Origin: Candidatus Apopatocola equi | GTDB taxonomy: Bacteria > Bacillota > Clostridia > Oscillospirales > Oscillospiraceae | Length of the DNA stretch: 10,596 nucleotides | Direction of reading: 5' to 3' | NCBI GenBank assembly: GCA_018065965.1 | Contig: JAGHSH010000107.1 | Span: 1-10,596, forward strand | Shown: piece after piece, positions 1-6,491 of the stretch | How the letters are laid out: the number at the start of each line of letters is the position of its first letter | How positions within the stretch are numbered: the first letter of the stretch is position 1 | Notes under the pieces: model-generated | What the model saw: the letters and a program-made list of their open reading frames with translations, nothing else | What the model was told of the DNA's origin: nothing | Databases searched by the model: none | Program-made: the position numbers and the translations under genes

Positions 1-104
1 ACCATCAGCGCCTGATCGTCCCGACCGGAGCGGGACAGTACCAGATTCAGCACAGCCACAATGATGCCGATGGCGGCGATTTTGAAAATCAGATCCACGT
101 TCAC
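1..104 (-). CDS. spoIIIAC: SpoIIIAC, stage III sporulation protein AC (N-terminal part, cut by window edge)
   Basis: Small membrane protein of the SpoIIIA complex, which with forespore SpoIIQ forms the channel between mother cell and engulfed forespore. Only the first 34 codons are visible, about half of the family's usual 65-70 residues. The start is a GTG at 104, chosen because an AAAGGAGG Shine-Dalgarno at 113-120 lies 8 nt upstream. The peptide begins MNVDLIFKIAAIG, followed by an uninterrupted hydrophobic stretch (about residues 5-23) and then a polar SRSGRDD segment. This matches the first transmembrane helix and loop of SpoIIIAC. It follows spoIIIAB after a 62-nt gap, the conserved operon order AA-AB-AC, so the remaining genes AD to AH are expected to the left. 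Identity rests on this short match plus gene order. Confidence 0.88.
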   Translation of the reverse strand, partial: MNVDLIFKIAAIGIIVAVLNLVLSRSGRDDQALM

Positions 105-166
105 CGAAGGAGCCTCCTTTCCTTCCCATGAAGATACTATTGTATATGAGTGGGCCTGTCCGCGTA

Positions 167-646
167 TTACAGCAGCAGCAGGCTCAGCAGAACCCCCGCG
201 CAGCAGCCGAGGGCGGGATAAAGCCGCCCACTCTCCCGGCGCTTCCGCTCCAGCTCCTGCCGGCAGCGTTCGAGCCGCTCCTCACAGAAGCGCAGCGCCT
301 GCTCCGGGTCTGCTCCCGCGCTGATGGCAAGCCCCAGCTCCGCCACGGACTCCTGTCCTTCCCGCCCTGTAGGCAGAGAAGAGGCAAAGTGTACCCACCG
401 CTGCGTGAAGTCCGCCTCCGTTGGCAGGGGCTCATATGCCCGAAGCGGAAAACGCTCCTCCCGCTCCAGCTGCTCCAGCACCGTTGGCATGGGCAGAGCA
501 TAGTCAAGAATGCGGCTTCGCAGCAGCGGAAGCTCCCGGAGCAGGAGCTCCGCAGTGCGTTCCCGCTCTGCAAGCTGCGCCGCGCAGCAGCGTCCCAGCA
601 GCCAGCCTCCCAGAGAGAGCAGCGCAGCTCCAAAAAATCGGATCAT
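167..646 (-). CDS. spoIIIAB: SpoIIIAB, stage III sporulation protein AB
   Basis: A 159-residue protein of the SpoIIIA complex, made in the mother cell and inserted in the membrane facing the forespore. The family is distantly related to GspF-type inner-membrane proteins of type II secretion systems. Visible features are an N-terminal hydrophobic segment (about residues 4-22), a long charged helical middle rich in Arg, Glu and Leu, and a C-terminal hydrophobic anchor (about 142-159) containing the family-typical GRLYPALGCCAG stretch. Its ATG overlaps the spoIIIAA stop as ATGA (643-646), and an AGGAG site at 655-659 inside the end of spoIIIAA serves as ribosome binding site, so translation is probably coupled. 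Length is close to the usual 170 residues. The stop is TAA at 167-169. Confidence 0.95.
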   Translation of the reverse strand: MIRFFGAALLSLGGWLLGRCCAAQLAERERTAELLLRELPLLRSRILDYALPMPTVLEQLEREERFPLRAYEPLPTEADFTQRWVHFASSLPTGREGQESVAELGLAISAGADPEQALRFCEERLERCRQELERKRRESGRLYPALGCCAGVLLSLLLL

Positions 647-1479
647 GAAAGCAGCTCCTCTCTCACCCGGTGCTGCGCATCGAGGATCAGGAGCCTTTGA
701 AACACGCCCTCCGAGAGCAGCGGGCGGTAGAGCGCCCGGCTCTCCAGATCTCTGCGGTTGGCGGCGTGCGCTGTGGAGAGGAGCTTCACACCGCAGCGGC
801 TCACCAGCAGGCAGCTGTCGCGCTCCTCCTCTCCGGTAAGCTCGTCCATGGCGATCACCGTGGGATTCATATTGCGCAGCAGCATCAGCGCCGACTCGCT
901 GCGCCCTCCGCCGGTGATCACATCCGTATGTCTGCCCACATCGAACGCCGCCCTGCCCCCGCTCACGGCGGCGATCTCTCCCCGGTCGTCACAAAGCCCC
1001 ACCCGCTCGCCCTGTTCTGACAAAAGGCGCACCATATCCCGCAGCAGGGTCGTCTTCCCACAGCCCGGCGGCGAAAGCAGGAGCGTGGAGCAGAAAGGTC
1101 TTATCCACTTCTCCCCCCAGCCCCGCCGCTCTCCCGGCAGCCGAATCGCCGCGCTGCTGATATCCTTCATCTGCCCTGCGCCACTGACGAGAGTACCGCA
1201 GAAGCCGATACGCACACCGCCCGGCGCACTGACAAAGCCCCTGGAGAGCGTTTCCTTCACCGCATAGGGCGAGGCGTTGGTGCTGCGCTCAAAGAGCCGC
1301 TGTAGATCCTCCCGCTCCACACGAATGCCGAGTGGGTACTCCCGCTCTCCGCTCAGCGCCGTACACTCCCTGCCCAGCCGGAGCCGCAGCTCTCCGATCT
1401 CCCTTTCAGCCGCAAAGGCACGGACGCTCTGCTCATAGCGCTGCGGAAGACAGCTTAATACCAATGCGATTCGATCCAT
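643..1479 (-). CDS. spoIIIAA: SpoIIIAA, stage III sporulation AAA-type ATPase
   Basis: Cytoplasmic ATPase of the SpoIIIA-SpoIIQ channel, related to type II/IV secretion ATPases and thought to power or assemble the complex in the mother cell. The 278-residue product shows a Walker A motif SPPGCGKTT (residues 136-144, Lys142), the family block LCDDRGEIAA (162-171), a Walker B VIAMDE (208-213) and the downstream STAHA box (236-240). I chose ATG 1479 because MDRIALVLSCLPQR matches the usual family N terminus and AGGAGG/GGAAGG sites lie just upstream. The frame stays open to 1566, but that extension has no family-like residues. It is the first gene of the operon, diverging from the marR-type gene. 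In the family a sigma-E promoter is expected; I could not place one confidently in 1480-1600. Confidence 0.96.
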   Translation of the reverse strand: MDRIALVLSCLPQRYEQSVRAFAAEREIGELRLRLGRECTALSGEREYPLGIRVEREDLQRLFERSTNASPYAVKETLSRGFVSAPGGVRIGFCGTLVSGAGQMKDISSAAIRLPGERRGWGEKWIRPFCSTLLLSPPGCGKTTLLRDMVRLLSEQGERVGLCDDRGEIAAVSGGRAAFDVGRHTDVITGGGRSESALMLLRNMNPTVIAMDELTGEEERDSCLLVSRCGVKLLSTAHAANRRDLESRALYRPLLSEGVFQRLLILDAQHRVREELLS

Positions 1480-1552
1480 ACTTTCCTTCCCGCCTCCTGC
1501 GGCAGTTTGTCCGGTATCTGCTGCGAATGCACAAAAAAATGATGCCGAAAGC

Positions 1553-1567
1553 TGTGCGTTATGCACA
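1553..1567. promoter_or_regulatory. Inverted repeat abutting the -35 box, candidate MarR operator
   Basis: TGTGC (1553-1557) and GCACA (1563-1567) form a 15-bp inverted repeat that ends one base before the -35 hexamer of the rightward promoter. The half-site ATGCACA recurs at 1527-1533, and TTGCACA occurs at 1623-1629 downstream of the expected start point. MarR-family repressors usually bind palindromes of about 15-20 bp overlapping or flanking their own promoter. Assignment to the adjacent regulator is inference. Confidence 0.4.
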
Positions 1568-1596
1568 TTGACACAGCATAAAATAATCAGTATACT
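1568..1596 (+). promoter_or_regulatory. Sigma-A promoter of the marR-ABC exporter operon
   Basis: TTGACA at 1568-1573 and TATACT at 1591-1596 are separated by exactly 17 bp, a near-perfect vegetative promoter. The -10 box sits inside the palindrome AGTATACT (1589-1596). The expected transcript starts near 1603, giving a leader of about 50 nt before the regulator gene. Such a strong core promoter suggests that output is set by repression. Confidence 0.85.
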
Positions 1597-1652
1597 AACG
1601 GTGTTGTTTGTACGCGAAAGATTTGCACACTAAAAGAAATGGAGGAGGAATC

Positions 1653-2126
1653 TTGAAAGGCTCTCATGACGAGAACAGTCCCGTCTGGACACAGCGGGAT
1701 GTTGAACGTGCGAAGCGTCAGGCTTCTGACCGGCTGTTTTCCACGATACCGCTGCAGAATCCCGCCCAGCACTTCATGCTCTTTGTGATCGAGCGCGGCT
1801 CCAGAGGCGATGTTCCCCTGAGTCAGGGAGATATCGCAAAACGGCTGCAGCTGTCCCCGGCCACTGTTACGGCATCCCTGCGTCCTTTGGAAAAGCTCGG
1901 CCTCATTGAACGAAAGCCGGATGAGAAAGATCTTCGCATCAACCGTGTCACCATCACCGAGGAGGGCAGGCGCATGGCCAACCGCTGTCGGGAGCTGATG
2001 GATGAACTGGAGGAGGCGACCTTCCGGGGCTTCAGTGAAGAAGAGCTCAGGCAGCTTACCGGCTATTTCCGGAGGATGTGCAGCAATCTTGACGCACTAT
2101 CGCAAAACAAAGAAGGAGGTCAATAA
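1653..2126 (+). CDS. MarR-family winged-helix transcriptional regulator
   Basis: A 157-residue DNA-binding protein, likely a dimeric repressor of its own operon. The core is a winged helix: the recognition region reads DIAKRLQLSPATVTASLRPLEKLGLIER (about residues 56-83), followed by the wing with the MarR hallmark DEKDLRINRVTITEEGRR (about 86-103). C-terminal helices form the dimer interface. The chosen start is TTG 1653 because GGAGGAGG at 1641-1648 lies directly upstream; an earlier in-frame TTG at 1608 has no ribosome binding site. It is followed after 3 nt by the first ABC gene. A MarR gene directly ahead of two ABC half-transporters is a common Bacillota efflux layout in which ligand binding releases repression. 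The ligand cannot be told from sequence. Confidence 0.93.
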   Translation: MKGSHDENSPVWTQRDVERAKRQASDRLFSTIPLQNPAQHFMLFVIERGSRGDVPLSQGDIAKRLQLSPATVTASLRPLEKLGLIERKPDEKDLRINRVTITEEGRRMANRCRELMDELEEATFRGFSEEELRQLTGYFRRMCSNLDALSQNKEGGQ

Positions 2127-2129
2127 ATT

Positions 2130-3869
2130 TTGATCAAGAAATTTGTGCCCTACCTGAAGGAATTCAAGAAGCAGGTTCTTCTGATGCCTGTGTTCATGCT
2201 CCTTGAGGTAGCCGGTGAGATGATCCTGCCGCTGCTCATTGCAGGCATCATCGACAAGGGCATCAACGGCGGCGGCGGTCTGCCCGTTATCATGCCCTAC
2301 TCCATCGGAATGATCGTTCTCGCATTCGTTTCCCTCGGCTGCGGCATTCTCTCCTCAAAGAACAGTGCCGTTGCCACCCAGGGCTTCGGACGCAATCTCC
2401 GCAAAGCTCTCTTTGAGAAGGTGCAGACCTTCTCCTTTAACGACAACGACCGCTTCTCCTCCGCTTCCCTGATCACCCGTCTGACCAACGATGTGCGCAC
2501 CATTCAGGGCATGGTCGGTATGGCCGTTCGTATGGTGCTCCGCACCCCCGTTCAGATGATCGCTTCTCTGGTCATCTGCCTGACGATGAACGCCAAGCTG
2601 ACCATCATCCTCGGCGTTGCGCTGCCGATCATGGCTCTGTTCGTGGTCAAGATCATGAAGAAGGCGCACGCCCTCTTCAAGGCGCAGCAGACCGCCATCG
2701 ACGGTCTGAACAATGCCGTGCAGGAAAACCTGATCGCCATCCGTGTGGTCAAGGCCTTCGTCCGTGAGGATTACGAGCGCGGCAAGTTCAAGAAGGCCAA
2801 CGACGATCTGCGCGATGCCTCCATGAACGCCGCCTTCCACATCATGAAGGTGTTCCCCGTGATGACGCTCATTCTGCAGGCGGCCACCATCGCCGTGTAC
2901 TACTGGGGCGCCTTTGATATCCGCGACGGCGCCATGCTCACCGGTGAGCTCACCGCCTATGTCGGCTACATCTCCCGCGTTCTCATGAGCGTGTTCATGG
3001 TTTCCCAGTCCCTCAATCAGGTCACCCGTGCCGCTGCCTGCGCCACCCGTATCATTGAGGTGCTGGACTCCGATCCCGACATCAAGGACGGCACCGCCAC
3101 CGAGCTGCCCGAGGCCAAGGGCCGCATCGAGTTCAAAAACGTGTCCTTCAAGTACCGCACCGGCACCGGCGACGCCGTGCTGCACGATGTGTCTCTTACC
3201 ATCGAGCCCGGCGAATTCGTTGCCTTTATGGGCGGCACCGGCACCGGCAAGTCCACCCTTGTGAACCTGATCCCCCGCTTCTACGACGTGAATGACGGTC
3301 AGATCCTCATCGACGGTATGGACGTGCGTGACTACCCCATCGAAGAGCTTCGCTCCCGCATCGGCATGGTTCTGCAGAAGAACGTTCTCTTCTCCGGCAC
3401 CATCCGCGAGAACATTCTCTGGGGCAAGCCCGACGCCACCGAGGAGGAACTGCGGCAGGCTGCCCGGGACGCCCAGGCCGAAGAGTTCATCCTGGCCACG
3501 CCCGACGGCTATGACACCTTCCTGGAGCAGGGCGGCGTAAACGTCTCCGGCGGACAGAAGCAGCGTCTCTGCATCGCCCGCGCCATGCTCCGTCACCCCT
3601 CCATTCTGATTCTTGATGACTCCACCTCCCCTGTCGATACCATGACCGAGGCTGCCATCCGCGAGAGCTTCCACAAGAATCTCAAGGACACCACTGTAGT
3701 CATCATCGCCCAGCGTATCAGCTCCGTGGAGACCGCCGACAAGATCGTCATCGTGGACGATGACCACATCGCCGCTGTCGGCACCCACGAAGAGCTTCTG
3801 AAGACCAGTCCCATTTATCAGGAAATCTACCAGTCTCAGCAGGAAGGAGGCGCAATGCCCAATGGCTGA
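2130..3869 (+). CDS. ABC half-exporter, degenerate-site subunit (TM287/LmrC/BmrC-like)
   Basis: A 579-residue half-transporter with an N-terminal six-helix type IV exporter domain (helices about 16-41, 56-75, 133-153, 156-175, 239-259, 272-294) fused to a nucleotide-binding domain. Visible motifs are Walker A GGTGTGKS (368-375, Lys374), Q-loop Gln416, signature VSGGQ (472-476), Walker B ILILDD (492-497) and D-loop SPVD. Two catalytic positions are non-canonical: Asp497 replaces the catalytic Glu and Gln528 replaces the switch His (IAQR instead of IAHR). In characterised heterodimeric exporters this marks the subunit that carries the degenerate ATP site. Start is TTG 2130, with AAGGAGGT at 2113-2120. 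The end overlaps the partner gene by 8 nt. Likely efflux of drugs or other amphiphiles; the substrate is unknown. Confidence 0.95.
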   Translation: MIKKFVPYLKEFKKQVLLMPVFMLLEVAGEMILPLLIAGIIDKGINGGGGLPVIMPYSIGMIVLAFVSLGCGILSSKNSAVATQGFGRNLRKALFEKVQTFSFNDNDRFSSASLITRLTNDVRTIQGMVGMAVRMVLRTPVQMIASLVICLTMNAKLTIILGVALPIMALFVVKIMKKAHALFKAQQTAIDGLNNAVQENLIAIRVVKAFVREDYERGKFKKANDDLRDASMNAAFHIMKVFPVMTLILQAATIAVYYWGAFDIRDGAMLTGELTAYVGYISRVLMSVFMVSQSLNQVTRAAACATRIIEVLDSDPDIKDGTATELPEAKGRIEFKNVSFKYRTGTGDAVLHDVSLTIEPGEFVAFMGGTGTGKSTLVNLIPRFYDVNDGQILIDGMDVRDYPIEELRSRIGMVLQKNVLFSGTIRENILWGKPDATEEELRQAARDAQAEEFILATPDGYDTFLEQGGVNVSGGQKQRLCIARAMLRHPSILILDDSTSPVDTMTEAAIRESFHKNLKDTTVVIIAQRISSVETADKIVIVDDDHIAAVGTHEELLKTSPIYQEIYQSQQEGGAMPNG

Positions 3870-5907
3870 TGAAAAGAAAATGCCCCCCATGGGCCCCAAC
3901 GGCGCTCCCCCGCAGGGCGGTCCCGGCATGCCCCCCAACGGCATGGGCGGCCCCGAGGCTCAGAGCAAGTATTCCCGCGGCAAGTACGCTAACACCGGAC
4001 GCGGCGGCGGTCGCGGAGGACGCGGCGGCGGTCGCGGAGGCCCCAGAGTGAACGAGAAGCCCAAGGACGGCAAGACCACCTTCTTCCGTCTGATGCGCTA
4101 TGTGACCCACGACAAGCTCAAGCTCGCCATCGTGTTCTTCCTCGTGGTTTTCGCCTCCGTCTCCAGCGTCGGCGCCACCTATGTGACCCGACCCATGGTC
4201 AACACGCTCTCCACGCTGCGGGAGCATCCCGAAAACATCCGGAAAATTCTTCTTCTGCTCGGTCTGATGGCCGGTGTGCATATCGCCAACACGGCAGCCA
4301 CCTACATTCAGGGTCGTATTATGGCCCGCATCGCCCTTAACGGCTCCAATAAGCTCCGCAGTGAGCTCTTTGACAAGATGCAGAGCCTGCCCATCAGCTA
4401 CTTTGATGCGCATCCCCACGGCGAGCTGATGAGCCGCTTCACCAACGACGCCGACTCCGTCCAGATGTGTCTGGAGCAGAGCTTCCGTTCCCTCATCTCT
4501 TCCGCTCTGACCCTCATCTCCGTTGTCAGCATGATGGTCATGCTGGGCAGATGGCCTCTTCTGCTGGTCACCGCCGGTACGCTTGCCGTCACCACGCTGG
4601 TTGTCCGTCAGCGCGGCAAGAAGTCTCAGTTCTACTTCCGCGCCGAGCATGCCACCCTCGGCGAGCTGAACGGCAACATTCAGGAAATGATTGAGGGTCT
4701 GAAGGTCGTAAAGGCCTTCACCCACGAGGAAGCCGCCGTTGCCGAGTTTAATGAGCTCAATGAGGCTTACTTCCAGGCTGCCCATATGGGCAACTACTAC
4801 GGCATGTCCATCATGCCCTTCACCGCCAACATCAACAACATCGGCTATGCTGTGACCGCCATGGTCGGCGGCATTCTGACCGTTTTCGGCCGCATGGACG
4901 TGGGCGCACTCGTGACCTACATGAACTACAGCCGTCAGGTCGCCATGCCCGTCAACCAGGTTTCCCAGCAGATGAACATGATCTACTCCGCCCTCGCCGG
5001 CGCCGAGCGTATTTTCCAGATGATCGATCTGGAGCCCGAGGTCGATGAAGGCAAGGTCACCATGGTCAATGCTGAGGAGCTGGAGGACGGCACCTATGTG
5101 GAGACCGACCACCGCACCGGCAAGTGGGCCTGGAAAGTTCCTATGAGCGACGATCGCTTTGCCATGGTTCCCGTGAAGGGTCTTGTAAAGGTCGATCACA
5201 TCGACTTCTCCTATGTCCCCGAAAAGAAGATACTCAAGGGCGTGGACGTTTATGCCAAGCCAGGTCAGAAAATTGCTCTGGTGGGCTCCACCGGCGCAGG
5301 CAAGACCACCATTGCCAATCTGATCAACCGCTTCTATGAAATCGATTCCGGCTCCATAACCTATGACGGCATCGACGTGCGGGACATTAAGAAGGATTCT
5401 CTCCGCAGTGCCACCGCTGTGGTTCTGCAGGACACGCACCTCTTCGAGGGCACTGTCATGGAGAACATCCGATACGGCCGTCTGGACGCCACCGATGAGG
5501 AATGCATCGAGGCCGCCAAGCTGGCCAATGCCCACAGCTTCGTCCGCCGTCTGCCCGACGGATACAACACCATGGTCACCAATGACGGCGCGAACCTCTC
5601 TCAGGGCGAGCGTCAGCTGCTTGCCATCGCCCGCGCCACTGTGGCCGAGCCGCCTGTGCTGGTGCTCGACGAGGCTACCTCCTCCATCGACACCCGTACC
5701 GAGCGCCTGATCGAAAAAGGTCTGGATACCCTCATGGAGGGCCGAACCGTGTTCGTCATCGCTCACCGTCTCTCCACGGTTCGCAACTCCAACTGCATCG
5801 TCGTCATCGAGCACGGCGAGATTCAGGAAAAGGGCGACCACAACGAGCTGCTTGACCTCAAGGGCCGCTACTATATGCTCTATACCGGTCAGATCATTCT
5901 CGACTGA
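3862..5907 (+). CDS. ABC half-exporter, catalytic-site subunit (TM288/LmrD/BmrD-like)
   Basis: A 681-residue half-transporter, the expected partner of the preceding subunit. Residues 1-72 are a low-complexity cytoplasmic extension rich in Gly, Pro, Met and Arg with two tandem GRGGGRG units (46-59). The six-helix exporter domain follows (first helix about 86-108), then a linker insert (about 403-440) containing HRTGKWAWK. The nucleotide-binding domain has Walker A GSTGAGKT (475-482, Lys481), Q-loop Gln523, signature LSQGE (579-583), Walker B VLVLDE (599-604) and switch His635. The catalytic Glu604 and His635 are present while the signature deviates from LSGGQ. This is the complement expected of a heterodimer in which this subunit's Walker motifs form the active site. 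GGAAGGAGG at 3842-3850 serves ATG 3862. Gene pair order and overlap support a 1:1 complex. Confidence 0.95.
   Translation: MADEKKMPPMGPNGAPPQGGPGMPPNGMGGPEAQSKYSRGKYANTGRGGGRGGRGGGRGGPRVNEKPKDGKTTFFRLMRYVTHDKLKLAIVFFLVVFASVSSVGATYVTRPMVNTLSTLREHPENIRKILLLLGLMAGVHIANTAATYIQGRIMARIALNGSNKLRSELFDKMQSLPISYFDAHPHGELMSRFTNDADSVQMCLEQSFRSLISSALTLISVVSMMVMLGRWPLLLVTAGTLAVTTLVVRQRGKKSQFYFRAEHATLGELNGNIQEMIEGLKVVKAFTHEEAAVAEFNELNEAYFQAAHMGNYYGMSIMPFTANINNIGYAVTAMVGGILTVFGRMDVGALVTYMNYSRQVAMPVNQVSQQMNMIYSALAGAERIFQMIDLEPEVDEGKVTMVNAEELEDGTYVETDHRTGKWAWKVPMSDDRFAMVPVKGLVKVDHIDFSYVPEKKILKGVDVYAKPGQKIALVGSTGAGKTTIANLINRFYEIDSGSITYDGIDVRDIKKDSLRSATAVVLQDTHLFEGTVMENIRYGRLDATDEECIEAAKLANAHSFVRRLPDGYNTMVTNDGANLSQGERQLLAIARATVAEPPVLVLDEATSSIDTRTERLIEKGLDTLMEGRTVFVIAHRLSTVRNSNCIVVIEHGEIQEKGDHNELLDLKGRYYMLYTGQIILD
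3997..4038 (+). repeat. Perfect 21-bp tandem duplication encoding GRGGGRG twice
   Basis: Bases 3997-4017 are repeated exactly at 4018-4038, in frame, each encoding Gly-Arg-Gly-Gly-Gly-Arg-Gly (residues 46-52 and 53-59 of the second ABC subunit). The identity includes third codon positions, which points to a recent slippage or duplication event. Gly-rich N-terminal extensions are common in this transporter subfamily, so its length may vary between strains. Confidence 0.95.
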
Positions 5908-5925
5908 GCACTCCCCTTTTATCAG

Positions 5926-5959
5926 CACGCTGCCGCCTCTGCGGCAGCGTGTCTTTTTT
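5926..5959 (+). terminator. Rho-independent terminator of the ABC exporter operon
   Basis: CACGCTGCCGC (5926-5936) pairs perfectly with GCGGCAGCGTG (5941-5951), an 11-bp GC-rich stem with a CTCT loop. It is followed by a single C and six T residues (5954-5959). It begins 18 nt after the stop of the second ABC gene and is one of the strongest terminators in the window. Confidence 0.95.
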
Positions 5960-5971
5960 ATTTCTTTTCTC

Positions 5972-6000
5972 TTGCCCTATCAGATAATTTATGCTATAAT
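5972..6000 (+). promoter_or_regulatory. Sigma-A promoter of the MazG-like gene
   Basis: TTGCCC (5972-5977) and a consensus TATAAT (5995-6000) are 17 bp apart, and TG at 5992-5993 gives an extended -10 element that would compensate for the weak -35. It lies between the operon terminator and the MazG-like gene, so that gene is an independent unit with a leader of about 20 nt. Confidence 0.85.
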
Positions 6001-6027
6001 GCAGCAAAAAACGGAGGAGAGGCTACT

Positions 6028-6414
6028 ATGCAGAAGGAATGGGACGATGTACGGGAATTCCAGCGCTGCTTCGGTCACCCCTACGCGGACAAGCCCACGA
6101 TGCTTGCCGCTGAGCGGGCAAAGGTTCGCGCCGAGTGGATGCGCGAGGAGATCGACGAATTTCTGGAAGCGGATGAGATCGTGGAACAGGCTGACGCCAT
6201 GATCGACCTGATGTATTTTGCACTGGGCTCTCTGGTGGAGATGGGCGTGAAGCCCGACAGGCTCTGGCAGATCGTACAAGACGCCAACATGGCCAAGCTC
6301 TGGAGCGACGGAAAGCCTCACCACCGGGAGGACGGCAAGACCATCAAGCCCCCCACATGGGAGGATCCCCACAGCAAGCTGGAGGCTGAGATTCTCCGGC
6401 AGGCGGCGGAGTGA
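6028..6414 (+). CDS. MazG-like nucleotide pyrophosphohydrolase (all-alpha NTP-PPase fold)
   Basis: A 128-residue soluble protein of the all-alpha nucleotide pyrophosphohydrolase superfamily (MazG, phosphoribosyl-ATP pyrophosphohydrolase and dUTPase-like members). These enzymes cleave nucleoside triphosphates or related compounds to the monophosphate and pyrophosphate. The metal-binding pattern is visible: REEIDEF (residues 39-45, Glu40, Glu41, Glu44) followed by EQADAMIDLMYFALG (53-67, with Glu53, Asp56, Asp60). The C-terminal part has the conserved-looking DANMAKLW and a basic DGKPHHREDGK stretch resembling small clostridial and phage pyrophosphohydrolases. GGAGG at 6013-6017 is 10 nt before ATG 6028. 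It has its own promoter and terminator, so no partner can be inferred. The substrate is not predictable; house-cleaning of modified nucleotides is one possibility. Confidence 0.82.
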   Translation: MQKEWDDVREFQRCFGHPYADKPTMLAAERAKVRAEWMREEIDEFLEADEIVEQADAMIDLMYFALGSLVEMGVKPDRLWQIVQDANMAKLWSDGKPHHREDGKTIKPPTWEDPHSKLEAEILRQAAE

Positions 6415-6424
6415 ACCGAAAAAA

Positions 6425-6474
6425 TCCCCCCTATGCAGAACCTCTGATCGTCTGCATGAGGGGGGAATCGTTTT
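6425..6474. terminator. Bidirectional terminator between MazG-like and transglutaminase-like genes
   Basis: Bases 6425-6439 pair with 6451-6466 (15 bp with a single bulged base and an 11-nt loop), combining a run of six C/G pairs with the ATGCAGA/TCTGCAT arm. On the plus strand the stem is followed by TTTT (6471-6474). On the minus strand it is followed by six consecutive U (complement of 6419-6424). It lies between two convergent stops (6414 and 6492), so it probably ends both transcripts. Confidence 0.88.
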
Positions 6475-6491
6475 GTATAACAGCTGCGCTT

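Noticed and set aside
128..700. A 190-codon plus-strand frame opposite spoIIIAB
   Set aside because: It lies in register opposite a clear spoIIIAB. The Arg/Gln/Leu-rich product looks like the reverse complement of Arg/Glu/Leu codons.
1480..1566. N-terminal extension of SpoIIIAA to an upstream start
   Set aside because: The 29 extra residues do not resemble the family. Strong ribosome binding sites precede ATG 1479, and the extension would run into the marR control region.
2355..3944. A 529-codon open frame on the minus strand opposite the first ABC gene
   Set aside because: Same codon-register artefact as above; the sense frame has all ABC exporter motifs.
3748..5928. A 726-codon open frame on the minus strand opposite the second ABC gene
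   Set aside because: It is in exact codon register with the sense gene. It stays open only because the sense gene avoids TTA, CTA and TCA codons. Its product is low-complexity (Gly, His, Val, Asp-rich) with no family features.
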